The notes under the pieces: model-generated
What the model was told of the DNA's origin: nothing
Databases searched by the model: none
Seen by the model: the letters and a program-made list of their open reading frames with translations, nothing else
NCBI RefSeq assembly: GCF_009668025.1
Contig: NZ_WJXZ01000014.1
Span: 1 to 64,000 of the forward strand
Length of the DNA: 64,000 bases
Direction of reading: 5' to 3'
Source of the DNA: Larkinella terrae
GTDB taxonomy: Bacteria > Bacteroidota > Bacteroidia > Cytophagales > Spirosomataceae
Translations under genes and position numbers: made by a program
Shown: positions 1 through 7,672 of the stretch, in pieces
How the letters are laid out: the number at the start of each line of letters is the position of its first letter
Numbering within the stretch: the first letter of the stretch is position 1

Positions 1-94
1 ATTCAATGCCAAGATCAAAGCCTTCCGGGCCCAGTTCAGAGGGGTAAGAAATGTGGACTTTTTCCTTTACCGATTAACGCAGCTATATGCTTAA
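1..94 (+). CDS. ISL3-like transposase, C-terminal fragment
   Basis: An open frame enters from the left edge in frame 2 and ends at the TAA at 92-94, giving about 30 residues. They include the stretch AKIKAFRAQFRGV followed by DFFLYRL, which I recognise as the C-terminal end of DDE transposases of the ISL3 (IS204/IS1001/IS1165) family. Such enzymes cut and paste their own element. The rest of the gene lies outside the window, so it cannot be said whether it is intact. An AT-rich candidate terminal repeat follows directly, consistent with an element end. Confidence 0.7.
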   Translation, partial: FNAKIKAFRAQFRGVRNVDFFLYRLTQLYA

Positions 95-100
95 TCCAAG

Positions 101-127
101 ATGATCCACAACTTTTGAACTTGATCC
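101..127. repeat. Probable right terminal inverted repeat of the ISL3-like element
   Basis: Seven bases after the transposase stop begins the string TGATCCACAACTTTTGAACT followed by TGATCC, a plausible element terminus. Its partner would lie outside the window to the left, so this rests on position alone. Just beyond it an 11-bp word, GATCAGTCGGG, occurs twice (130-140 and 149-159). Confidence 0.45.
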
Positions 128-569
128 TAGATCAGTCGGGAAATTTGTGATCAGTCGGGGGTAAGGCTACAATTTCAGGGAGGCTTACAGTGATTTTTGG
201 ATCAGATTTTTTTCTGATTCCGCTGGGTAAGGGTTTGTTTTCGTGTCCATAACCGTAGGCAAATAACTTAATCCCGGACCAGGCGAACCGAGAGTCCGCC
301 AGCAACATCAACATCGAATCGGAACGCTTTTTTTAAATTTTGTTTATTGCTACTGGGAGGACCACCATAATGAAATAACCGAATTAGTAGGTGAGGACGT
401 CTTTACCTTTAAAGTCAGTAATGGTTTTTCCATTATAACGATACGGCACGAGAACTCAGCTCACTATTGCCATCACTAGCTTATCAGCTTAGTCGTATTT
501 CAGATAGATTGACAGTGTCAAGTGACGGATTTTATACAAAACGGCAAAACTAAAGGAACATCACCCCTT
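128..569. other. Gene-free stretch between the IS end and the cupin gene
   Basis: Apart from the 11-bp direct repeat GATCAGTCGGG (130-140, 149-159), no convincing gene is seen. A 60-codon open frame on the minus strand (132-314) has no ribosome binding site or recognisable family. The stretch is AT-rich and probably holds the cupin promoter and decayed flanking sequence. Confidence 0.5.
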
Positions 570-914
570 ATGAAGAATGACGCTCTTACCATTCAGGATA
601 TTAGTGCGCTCGCCAAGGCAGTCACGGCTAACTATGCAAATTTCTCCCTTGCTTCTGTGAATGACCATGTGGTGAAGGTTAGTGTGATGACTGAAAGTTA
701 CAATTGGCATTATCATCCAAATTCTGATGAAACGTTTATGACAATTGAAGGAGTCTTATTGATTGATCTGGAGACAGAAACCATAGAGCTGTTTCCCGGT
801 CAGCTATTTATGGTTCCCAAAAACGTCATCCATCGGACCCGGCCAAAAGGGGATCGGTCAGTTAATATCACATTTGAGCATGGTCAGATTGAAACCAGGA
901 TGGTGAATCGTTGA
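570..914 (+). CDS. Small cupin-domain protein
   Basis: A single-domain cupin of 114 residues from the ATG at 570. The frame is open back to a GTG at 522, but the ATG preceded by AAAGGA about 13 bases upstream is more likely and fits a minimal cupin. The metal-binding motif is visible as HYHPNSDETF, with His, His and Glu, and the second motif contains the distal His (VPKNVIHRT). Small cupins of this type bind a divalent metal and serve as isomerases, dioxygenases or sugar-binding proteins. The substrate is not predictable here. No signal peptide is present, so it is cytoplasmic. It stands alone, convergent with the DUF421 gene. Confidence 0.8.
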   Translation: MKNDALTIQDISALAKAVTANYANFSLASVNDHVVKVSVMTESYNWHYHPNSDETFMTIEGVLLIDLETETIELFPGQLFMVPKNVIHRTRPKGDRSVNITFEHGQIETRMVNR

Positions 915-1022
915 GCGCGAAACGAAGTGCATTAACCATTCGGGTTTTAAGCAATATAATGCGATGGACCCCACCGGCACATAGGTAAAAGAATTCGGGC
1001 TTTTTATTGAACAACAGCCCGT

Positions 1023-1709
1023 TTAGGTCCTTCGAACGGTTTTGATTGCCAATACCCACTCATCTTGTTGACACCGGAAGCAGCGTACGTAGCCCGGAAA
1101 TAAGTGATCCACCTGCCCACAGGTCGTGCAGGCGTAATCACCCTCCTGAGAAACCATTGAACTTTTTTTTTGGTACACCTTCGGCAAAATAGGCAATCCC
1201 GGCTTGACCTGTTCATCCTCAAAATAATAAAAACTCACGTTCCCGTTGGTTTCCAGCAACGCCGTTTTCACCTGGCCGACATGTTCAATATTCTGCTGGC
1301 GCATCTCGGCAAAGAATTCGTCTTTGGCAAAGGTCTGTTCACTGGTCTCCACCAGGGCAAATACGCCCTCTTCAATGATATAAACGGGGTCACCTTCCAG
1401 AATGCTTTCAAAGCGTTCATTTTTAGCCGCAAACCAGGTAATCAGCCGGTAGAACAGAAGAATGGTAATAAATACCAGAAAGGCAGGCAGAATGGCATTA
1501 TCCGGATTTGACATGGGATCTCCGGCCGCTGAACCCATCCCGATAATAATGGCTACCTCAAAAATTGACAATTGTCGAATCCCCTTCTTACCGGTCAAAC
1601 GCAGAAAGACCAGAATAACCGTAAACATAATCAGCGTTCTGATCACAATTTCCAGGGCCAGACTCCAGTCTAAATTATTGATGAAAATGGCTTTAAAATC
1701 AACGTTCAT
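1023..1709 (-). CDS. YetF/DUF421 membrane protein with C-terminal zinc ribbon
   Basis: A 228-residue membrane protein starting at the ATG at 1709 (MNVDFKAIF). The frame extends upstream to 1874, but that part overlaps the neighbouring receiver gene and lacks membrane character. Three hydrophobic segments fill the first ~105 residues, with the family stretch LRLTGKKGIRQLS between the first and second. They are followed by the soluble YetF/DUF421 domain, with EGDPVYIIEEG. The family is widespread and poorly understood; the best-known members are Bacillus YetF/YdfR. Unusually, the C-terminus adds a Cys4 element, CTTCGQ...GYVRCFRC, which looks like a zinc ribbon. The 5' end lies close to the receiver gene 1768-2205 on the same strand, so the two may be co-transcribed. 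Confidence 0.8.
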   Translation of the reverse strand: MNVDFKAIFINNLDWSLALEIVIRTLIMFTVILVFLRLTGKKGIRQLSIFEVAIIIGMGSAAGDPMSNPDNAILPAFLVFITILLFYRLITWFAAKNERFESILEGDPVYIIEEGVFALVETSEQTFAKDEFFAEMRQQNIEHVGQVKTALLETNGNVSFYYFEDEQVKPGLPILPKVYQKKSSMVSQEGDYACTTCGQVDHLFPGYVRCFRCQQDEWVLAIKTVRRT

Positions 1710-1767
1710 AGGATGCTGGTAAGGGGGGCGGTTGTTCGATCCGGCTTTGAAACGACAAGGCCTTTTA

Positions 1768-2205
1768 TTAAAGATCCTGGGAAGCAAACCGATTGGGGTG
1801 TAAACAGGTTGACCAGTAGTCAACGATTGCCTGCAACTGCTTTTGTATTTCAGCCACACGACTCCTTTTTTCAAAGAAACCCTGAATCGTCAGCTCATAA
1901 GCCTCCTCGACCAGGTGCTTGTAAACCGGATTGGTAAAAAAAATGAACGGGATGGACCGCTTTCGTAAAACCGGGTCTTGTTCGATCTTACGGCGCAGTT
2001 CAAGCCCGTTCATTTTCTGCATACTCACCTCTGAGATAATCAAAAATGGTCGCAGATCCGTCGTCCGCAGAAATTCTATGGCATCATAGCCACTGGTGAA
2101 CAGCAGAACCTGGGAGTGGGGGGCAATCTCTTCCAGCATGGGTTTTAGAATAAATTGGTCATCTTCATCATCATCAATCAAAATGATTGGTCCGTTTATT
2201 TCCAT
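1768..2205 (-). CDS. Stand-alone response-regulator receiver with Asp-to-Glu phospho-site
   Basis: A 145-residue CheY-like receiver domain with no output domain. The acidic pocket (DDDEDD, residues 11-16), the switch Thr (FFTNP, T91) and the conserved Lys (FEKRS, K113) are present. The phospho-acceptor position reads IISEVSM, so residue 59 is Glu where Asp is expected (compare LLDLNM in the receiver at 2429). Asp-to-Glu changes at this site often mimic phosphorylation, so the protein may be locked in an active-like state. This is inference. Receivers of this DDDEDDQF type in Bacteroidota usually pair with PAS/GAF hybrid kinases encoded elsewhere. It is divergent from the second receiver, with 223 bp between them. 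Confidence 0.85.
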   Translation of the reverse strand: MEINGPIILIDDDEDDQFILKPMLEEIAPHSQVLLFTSGYDAIEFLRTTDLRPFLIISEVSMQKMNGLELRRKIEQDPVLRKRSIPFIFFTNPVYKHLVEEAYELTIQGFFEKRSRVAEIQKQLQAIVDYWSTCLHPNRFASQDL

Positions 2206-2333
2206 GGCTTTCTATTAAGGTGTATTTTAAGAATAAAACAGCCTGGCTAATCAAGTGTTTGATGAAATTGGCACTTCGAGTATACGGTATTTCTGGGGAT
2301 GTTTTCGATGAATGGAGGCAACAAAATTTAATC

Positions 2334-2365
2334 GAACTCTAATCAGAATCTAACTGAAATCTAAC
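2334..2365. promoter_or_regulatory. Three 11-bp-phased TCTAA direct repeats between divergent receiver genes
   Basis: The pentamer TCTAA occurs at 2338-2342, 2349-2353 and 2360-2364, exactly 11 bp apart. The last two copies extend to the octamer AATCTAAC. Direct repeats of about 11 bp are typical sites for OmpR/PhoB-type regulators bound side by side on one face of the helix. The block sits about 65 bp before the receiver at 2429 and about 130 bp before the divergent receiver. The regulator is unknown. Confidence 0.5.
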
Positions 2366-2428
2366 ACCGCCGGGGAATTTTCGCTCCCACAGTGTGGTTA
2401 TCAAGACGCTCAAACTTATAAACGTTAT

Positions 2429-2854
2429 TTGTTGGAAGAACCCGTTTGTGAAGCCCTCTGTGTTTTCATTGTCGACGATGATGAAGATGATCAATTTCTG
2501 CTTCAGCAAGTGTTCAACGAGTACTGCCCCGAGTGTCATGTGACGGTACTAAGCAATGGTCTGGAGTTGCTGGCCAGACTGTCAAAAACGACGATATTGC
2601 CGACCCTGGTGCTGCTGGATTTGAACATGCCCCTGATGGGCGGTTTTGAAGCGTTGGTGCGTATTCGGCAAGAACCCAGATACAACGCTTTGCCGGTGGT
2701 TGTGCTGACCACGTCGAACCAGCAGGAAGATCGCGAAAAAGCCCGGCAACTCAAGGCCGACGGCTTTTTTACGAAGCCGTCGGAAATGCGGGAATACAGC
2801 GAGTTGATGCTCACCTGGCGCCGTGATTTTCTGGTTGGCACACCAGATTCATAG
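2429..2854 (+). CDS. Stand-alone response-regulator receiver
   Basis: A 141-residue CheY-like receiver with the canonical residues: acidic pocket DDDEDD (residues 16-21), phospho-acceptor D64 in LLDLNMP, switch Thr in VLTTSNQ and Lys in FTKPS (K116). It has no DNA-binding or enzymatic output domain, so it probably relays phosphate to a partner protein or modulates one by contact. No in-frame ATG exists between the TAA at 2351 and the receiver fold, so translation probably starts at TTG (2429 or 2432). That is unusual, and a small sequencing error or a shifted start cannot be excluded. It resembles the divergent receiver 1768-2205, which lost its Asp. Confidence 0.85.
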   Translation: MLEEPVCEALCVFIVDDDEDDQFLLQQVFNEYCPECHVTVLSNGLELLARLSKTTILPTLVLLDLNMPLMGGFEALVRIRQEPRYNALPVVVLTTSNQQEDREKARQLKADGFFTKPSEMREYSELMLTWRRDFLVGTPDS

Positions 2855-3062
2855 GTAATCTTCCACTTTTTCCAGGGGCCTGTCAATAGATTGGGGAGGT
2901 TGACAGTGTGCCAGCCTCATCCCAAACTGTTTATAATTGGCCGCTTCTTTTATAGTGTTGATTTATTTAATTCCCGCGAAGTAAGAAAATAACTTCTCTT
3001 TATCTCCAATCCGGTAAATTTTGCATATTCGGTTTTTCTCTGACCAGAAATTCCATTTTGCC

Positions 3063-6000
3063 ATGTCACCATCAGGATGGTTAGGTGGTTTTAGCCTGAT
3101 CGTATCTATATTGGTTTTTTGGCATGGTGCGGGGCAGTTCGCCAATGCCCAGGAAATCAATTTACCGCAGCCTGAATTAATTACTGATCGCCAGGGCCTC
3201 CCCCAGGCCTTCGTCCCGGACATCGTTCAGGATCGTCAGGGGTTTATCTGGGCAGCTACCCGCGATGGCCTGTGTCGGTACGATGGGATTCGATTCAAAG
3301 TATTTCAACCGACCGCCGAAGGCCAGCCATCACTTTCGTTTGCCGGGGTTAGTCGCCTGTTACTGGACTACCGGGGGCACATTTGGATTACATCGGAACT
3401 GGGAGACCTGGATCGATTTGACCCGGTCGCCGAACGATTCGTGAATGTTTCCCGGCTGTCTGTCTATCAGGCAGCGATGGGGACACAAAAGCCTGCTTTT
3501 TTCTGCATTGATCGCCAGGAACAACTGTGGCTGGTTACTTCCCTCACCAATCAGTTGATTCGCCTGGATCTGAAAAAAAGGAAAATAACCCGGTTTTCTC
3601 CGACTACTCAATCTACCGGAACGATTTTCGATATCATCGAAGCGGCCGACGGCCAAATTTGGCTGGCCACTAGTCAGGGGCTCGCCTATTTCGACCAGCG
3701 AACCAATCAGTTTCGACCGTATAAACCGCTAAGGGCAGGATTATTATACCCTGGGGAAGATCATTTTAGCCAACCCATTTTTCGCCTGTATGCAGTTCCA
3801 TCTGGTCACCTATTACTGGCAGGCAAACAACAACTATCCAGGTTTCTTCCCCGTACGGGAGCGGTCCAGCTTTATCCGTTGCCCGATGGAAAACCCGATT
3901 GGAGTCAGGCAAATTTTACTCAGGATGGCGCCGGCCGAATTTATTTTGTGTTTGGAAACGCGCTTGCCCGGTTAACGACGGCAAAAGGTGTGGAGATAAT
4001 AGCGCGACAGCAACCGGCCGATTATAACAACTGGGGCACCCGTCTGTGGATTGACCGATCGAATGTATTATGGGAAGGCACACGGGGCAGGGGCATTCGG
4101 AAGTACGACCTGGTGGCCATGCCTTTTCGGGCCCGGGCCTACCAGCGTTCGTTTCATGATGACATTTTAGGCGAACAGGGTTTGGATATACCCGAGGCTA
4201 AAAGGCTACTGACACAACGTAAAAGTAGTTATGACTTTCGCTATACCATCGATCACAAAGGCCATTTCTGGTACAATGTGGGTTCCTCCCGAATTCGACA
4301 GGTTGATTTGAAAACAAAGCAGGTTGAACAACGACCCTTGCCTGCCTGGTTTGCCAATCGGGAGTTTGACGATAAACCGTGCCCATTGGCAACCGATCCC
4401 CAGGGTCAGGTTTGGGCGCTCCATGATTCCACCGCCTGGTCCTTCGATGAACGAACCCAGCGCTGGCAAAGCTGGCCGTATCGCATTCCTTCTTCTTTAA
4501 TCGGCATCGTCCTTCTTTTTACGATCGACGAAGGAGCTTTATGGCTGGCTACCGACCAGAAAGGACTTTGGCGGATGGATCGAAAAACCGGTCGATTGCG
4601 GCAATACGCAAACCGACCGAATGATCCTTATTCGCTGAGTAACAATGCGTTGTTTTGCCTTTCAGGCGATCCGACTGACCCAAACCGGCTCTGGCTGGGA
4701 ACTTTTGGCGGTGGTCTGTGTGCGTTTGACAAACGAACCGGCCGGTTCAGACGCTTCACCGAACGGGATGGCCTGCCGAACAACGTGATTTATTCGGTGA
4801 TTCCTGACCGGCAGGGGTCGCTCTGGATGGGGACCAACAAAGGCATTTGCCAGATGGATCGTCGCACCTTCAAAACCAGAACCTTTACGCGGAATGATGG
4901 TTTGCTGGCCGACGAGTTCAACCGCTTTCACTGGCTGTATTTACCAGGGATGGGAAGCCGTAATGCCGGGACCGCCAGGTTGCGACCTTCCGTTCACGGG
5001 GATCGAATCATCATGGGAGGCCTGGAGGGAATCACCAGCTTTAATCCCGGTAGTCTAATTCAGGATTCCTACGAACCCACGGTTGAACTAACGACCTTGT
5101 TGGTGAATAACCAATCAATTGACTCGCTACGGTCAAAATGGCCGGAAGTTACCGGGAAAAACGGGCCTGTTTCGGCACTTCAGAATCTGTCATTGACCCA
5201 CGACCAAAATTATCTCACCGCAGAATTCGCGGTTATGCAATACAATCGACCCACTAAAAACCGGTATCGCTACCGACTGGTGGGTCTCGATGACCAATGG
5301 ATTCCTACTGATCGATCGGTTGCCATTTACACCGCCCTGGCCCCGGGTCAATACGTCCTGTGGCTCAACGCGTCGAATACATCAGGGCTCTGGAGTCGGC
5401 ATGTCCGAAAACTGAATCTGGTCATTCATCCCCCGTTCTGGGCTACCTGGTGGGCCTATCTGGTGTATGCAGCAGGCGCTGTTGGTTTGGCGCTGGTCGG
5501 GATGCGCCTGTACGCCAACCGGGTTCGGCTGCGGCAGTCGCTGGCCCTCCAGCAACGCGAGATTGCACTCGGTCAGCAGGAAGCCCGGCAGCTTCGGGAC
5601 ATGAACCAGATGAAATCGAACTTCTTCGCCAATATCACCCACGAATTTCGCACCCCGTTGACGTTGATTCTGGGACCCACCGAGCAGATGGCCAGTGAGA
5701 ACCCGGAGCCGAAAAATTACCGACGGCTCATGACCATTGAACAGAATGCGCACCAGTTGCTGCGGCTGATTAACCAGTTACTGGACCTTTCAAAACTGGA
5801 AGCGAGTGTGATGCCGGTCAACGAATCGCCAGGTGCGCTAACGGAAAGTATCGCTTACTGGTTACAGCCGCTGGCGGAGCAGGCCAGTTCGCAGGGGTTG
5901 ACGCTTTCTTTTACGTCCGAGGTAAAGGGCGCCTACTGGTTCGATGCCGAGAAACTGGAACGCATTGTTTACAACCTGACGGCTAATGCACTGAAATTTA

Positions 6001-7130
6001 CAAAAATTGGCAACATCCAGATGTCGCTGATGCCAGCCCCGGAAGGCATCCGTCTGATCGTTACCGATACGGGCCAGGGTATCTCCGCAGAGCACTTGCC
6101 GCACATCTTCGACCGGTTTTATCAAGCTAATCCCTTATCGAATGAGACCGAACAGCCTGGAAATCTTCGGTCAGGGACAGGTATTGGTTTGGCCTTAGTG
6201 AAAGAACTGGTGAGTTTGCAGGGCGGGCGAATTTCGGTGGATAGCGTGATAGACCAGGGGACAACCATTATAGTGGATCTGCCCTTTCGGGCTGCGACCG
6301 ATACCACTTCGAGTGAGGAAACGGGACATGATAGTAATTTCAATCAGGAGCAATGGACGCACAGGAAGGAAAATGTTCCGCGCATTCTAATTGTCGAAGA
6401 CAACGACGAATTAGCCCACCTTCTGATTGATAGCCTGCCTCCGGTTTACCACATCGGGCGGGCGGTGGATGGACAGGATGGCCTGGAAAAAGCGCTGGAA
6501 TACCAGCCGGACCTGATTATTTCCGATGTGCTGATGCCCCGGATGGACGGTTTTACACTCTGTGGCCACCTGAAAAGTGACCTGGTCACCAGCCACATTC
6601 CCGTGATTTTGCTTACGGCTAAAACCGCTGCGGAGGACCGGCTGGAAGGTCTCTCGCAGGGCGCGGACGACTACCTGACCAAACCCTTTCAAGTCCGTGA
6701 ACTCCAACTGCGGGTGCGTAACCAGCTTGCCAGCAAACAGCGGCAGCGCGAGTGGGTACGGGCTAGCCTGACCTCGTCCGACCCTGAAGCCTCCCAACTG
6801 GCAGCTACCCCCCTGGACCCTTTTCTGACTCAGCTATATGCGTTGATCGAGACTCATTTGGACGACCCCTTGTTTGGGGTGGATAGTCTGGTCATGAGCC
6901 TGGGGTTGAGCCGCACGAGTCTCTACCGAAAAATCAAATCCCTGACGGACCTGTCAATCAACGAATTGATCCGCAATTACCGGCTGAAACGGGCCGCGCA
7001 ACTCCTGCGCGAAGGCCATGCTATCACCGAAACCGCCTATCTCGTGGGTTTTGACAGCCCGGCCTATTTTTCGAAATGTTTTCGGGACTTCTACCAACTC
7101 ACTCCCCGGGAGTTTGCCGCTCAGGGTTGA
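3063..7130 (+). CDS. Hybrid two-component system regulator (HTCS), propeller-HK-REC-AraC
   Basis: A one-chain sensor and transcription factor of about 1355 residues. The start at 3063 gives a clean signal sequence (MSPSGWLGG... ending FANA-QE); the frame is open to a TTG at 3021. In order: two-component-regulator propeller repeats in the periplasm (repeated motifs such as FIWAATRDGLCRYDG and LWMGTNKGI), a Y_Y_Y domain (about 660-770), a membrane segment (about 800-820), a HisKA domain with ITHEFRTPL (His near 860), an HATPase with GTGIGLALVKELV, a receiver with IISDVLMPRMDG (Asp near 1155), and a C-terminal AraC HTH (GLSRTSLYRKIKSLT...). HTCS proteins normally bind an oligosaccharide in the periplasm and switch on a nearby glycan locus. 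No SusC/SusD lies beside this one. It faces the ABM/kinase genes, whose promoter carries 21-bp-spaced repeats. Confidence 0.92.
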   Translation: MSPSGWLGGFSLIVSILVFWHGAGQFANAQEINLPQPELITDRQGLPQAFVPDIVQDRQGFIWAATRDGLCRYDGIRFKVFQPTAEGQPSLSFAGVSRLLLDYRGHIWITSELGDLDRFDPVAERFVNVSRLSVYQAAMGTQKPAFFCIDRQEQLWLVTSLTNQLIRLDLKKRKITRFSPTTQSTGTIFDIIEAADGQIWLATSQGLAYFDQRTNQFRPYKPLRAGLLYPGEDHFSQPIFRLYAVPSGHLLLAGKQQLSRFLPRTGAVQLYPLPDGKPDWSQANFTQDGAGRIYFVFGNALARLTTAKGVEIIARQQPADYNNWGTRLWIDRSNVLWEGTRGRGIRKYDLVAMPFRARAYQRSFHDDILGEQGLDIPEAKRLLTQRKSSYDFRYTIDHKGHFWYNVGSSRIRQVDLKTKQVEQRPLPAWFANREFDDKPCPLATDPQGQVWALHDSTAWSFDERTQRWQSWPYRIPSSLIGIVLLFTIDEGALWLATDQKGLWRMDRKTGRLRQYANRPNDPYSLSNNALFCLSGDPTDPNRLWLGTFGGGLCAFDKRTGRFRRFTERDGLPNNVIYSVIPDRQGSLWMGTNKGICQMDRRTFKTRTFTRNDGLLADEFNRFHWLYLPGMGSRNAGTARLRPSVHGDRIIMGGLEGITSFNPGSLIQDSYEPTVELTTLLVNNQSIDSLRSKWPEVTGKNGPVSALQNLSLTHDQNYLTAEFAVMQYNRPTKNRYRYRLVGLDDQWIPTDRSVAIYTALAPGQYVLWLNASNTSGLWSRHVRKLNLVIHPPFWATWWAYLVYAAGAVGLALVGMRLYANRVRLRQSLALQQREIALGQQEARQLRDMNQMKSNFFANITHEFRTPLTLILGPTEQMASENPEPKNYRRLMTIEQNAHQLLRLINQLLDLSKLEASVMPVNESPGALTESIAYWLQPLAEQASSQGLTLSFTSEVKGAYWFDAEKLERIVYNLTANALKFTKIGNIQMSLMPAPEGIRLIVTDTGQGISAEHLPHIFDRFYQANPLSNETEQPGNLRSGTGIGLALVKELVSLQGGRISVDSVIDQGTTIIVDLPFRAATDTTSSEETGHDSNFNQEQWTHRKENVPRILIVEDNDELAHLLIDSLPPVYHIGRAVDGQDGLEKALEYQPDLIISDVLMPRMDGFTLCGHLKSDLVTSHIPVILLTAKTAAEDRLEGLSQGADDYLTKPFQVRELQLRVRNQLASKQRQREWVRASLTSSDPEASQLAATPLDPFLTQLYALIETHLDDPLFGVDSLVMSLGLSRTSLYRKIKSLTDLSINELIRNYRLKRAAQLLREGHAITETAYLVGFDSPAYFSKCFRDFYQLTPREFAAQG

Positions 7131-7179
7131 TCCACCTTTTTTCAGCCCCTGTTTATTCCCCTCCGCAGGTAACGACCGA

Positions 7180-7211
7180 TTTTTTATAGTATCTGGAACA
7201 TTTTTTATGGT
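7180..7211. promoter_or_regulatory. 21-bp-spaced direct repeat upstream of the ABM/TPR-kinase genes
   Basis: TTTTTTATAGT (7180-7190) is repeated as TTTTTTATGGT (7201-7211), start to start 21 bp. The same pair with the same spacing lies at 9772-9803, before the LRR protein gene, with similar words around it (GTATCTGGA between the copies, CTTTGTGA or TTTTGTGA after). AraC-type HTH proteins bind direct half-sites with this spacing, and the HTCS gene ends 50 bp upstream. The assignment to that protein is inference. Confidence 0.55.
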
Positions 7212-7303
7212 CTCTGCGGGCTTCATCGGACACTTTTGTGAGCCGACTGCCCACCCGGTTTTCGGCTTTTCATAACCGTTCCCTTCCATCTCCCGTCGTT
7301 CTT

Positions 7304-7600
7304 ATGTACGCACGTACTCTCGAAGGTGGCTTACGGGCCGAAGCCCACAGCGATGCCACCACCTATTTCCGGCTAAGTATTGGTCCCGCCCTGCGTCAAC
7401 AGCCGGGCTTTCTCCATGGCCAGTTGCTGGCGAATTCGGTAACGAATCAGTGTCTGCTCCTAACGGTTTGGGAAACGCAGGCCGACCGGCAGGCGGCAGA
7501 TGCCAGCCGATCGTTGCAGACCCTGTTGGGGCATCTGCAGCATTATTGCTCCCAGCCCCTGGTTTCCACGGATTATCAGCTAAATGCCCAGGTCAGTTGA
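7304..7600 (+). CDS. Antibiotic biosynthesis monooxygenase (ABM)-fold small protein
   Basis: A 98-residue protein from the ATG at 7304 (MYARTLEGG). The frame is open to 7238, but that extension overlaps the repeat-bearing promoter. The pattern of a short beta strand, a helix (YFRLSIGPALRQQPGF), then LHGQLLANSVTNQCLLLTVWET followed by a helix is that of the dimeric alpha-beta barrel ABM family. The family includes quinol monooxygenases, haem-degrading enzymes and many uncharacterised proteins. No cofactor residues can be named. It lies 72 bp before the TPR histidine kinase on the same strand, so the two likely form an operon behind the repeat-bearing promoter. Confidence 0.6.
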   Translation: MYARTLEGGLRAEAHSDATTYFRLSIGPALRQQPGFLHGQLLANSVTNQCLLLTVWETQADRQAADASRSLQTLLGHLQHYCSQPLVSTDYQLNAQVS

Positions 7601-7672
7601 TCCCCGGCAAAACCGGTATTTCTGATAAGCCAAAAACCGGGCTACGTAATTCATCCTAAAGCCAATTCGCGT

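Noticed and set aside
132-314. 60-codon minus-strand open frame next to the IS end
   Set aside because: No ribosome binding site and no recognisable family; composition looks non-coding.
2930-2956. TTTTATAGT near the first HTCS start as a third copy of the 21-bp repeat
   Set aside because: A single half-site only; the nearest similar word is 19 bp away and weakly matched.
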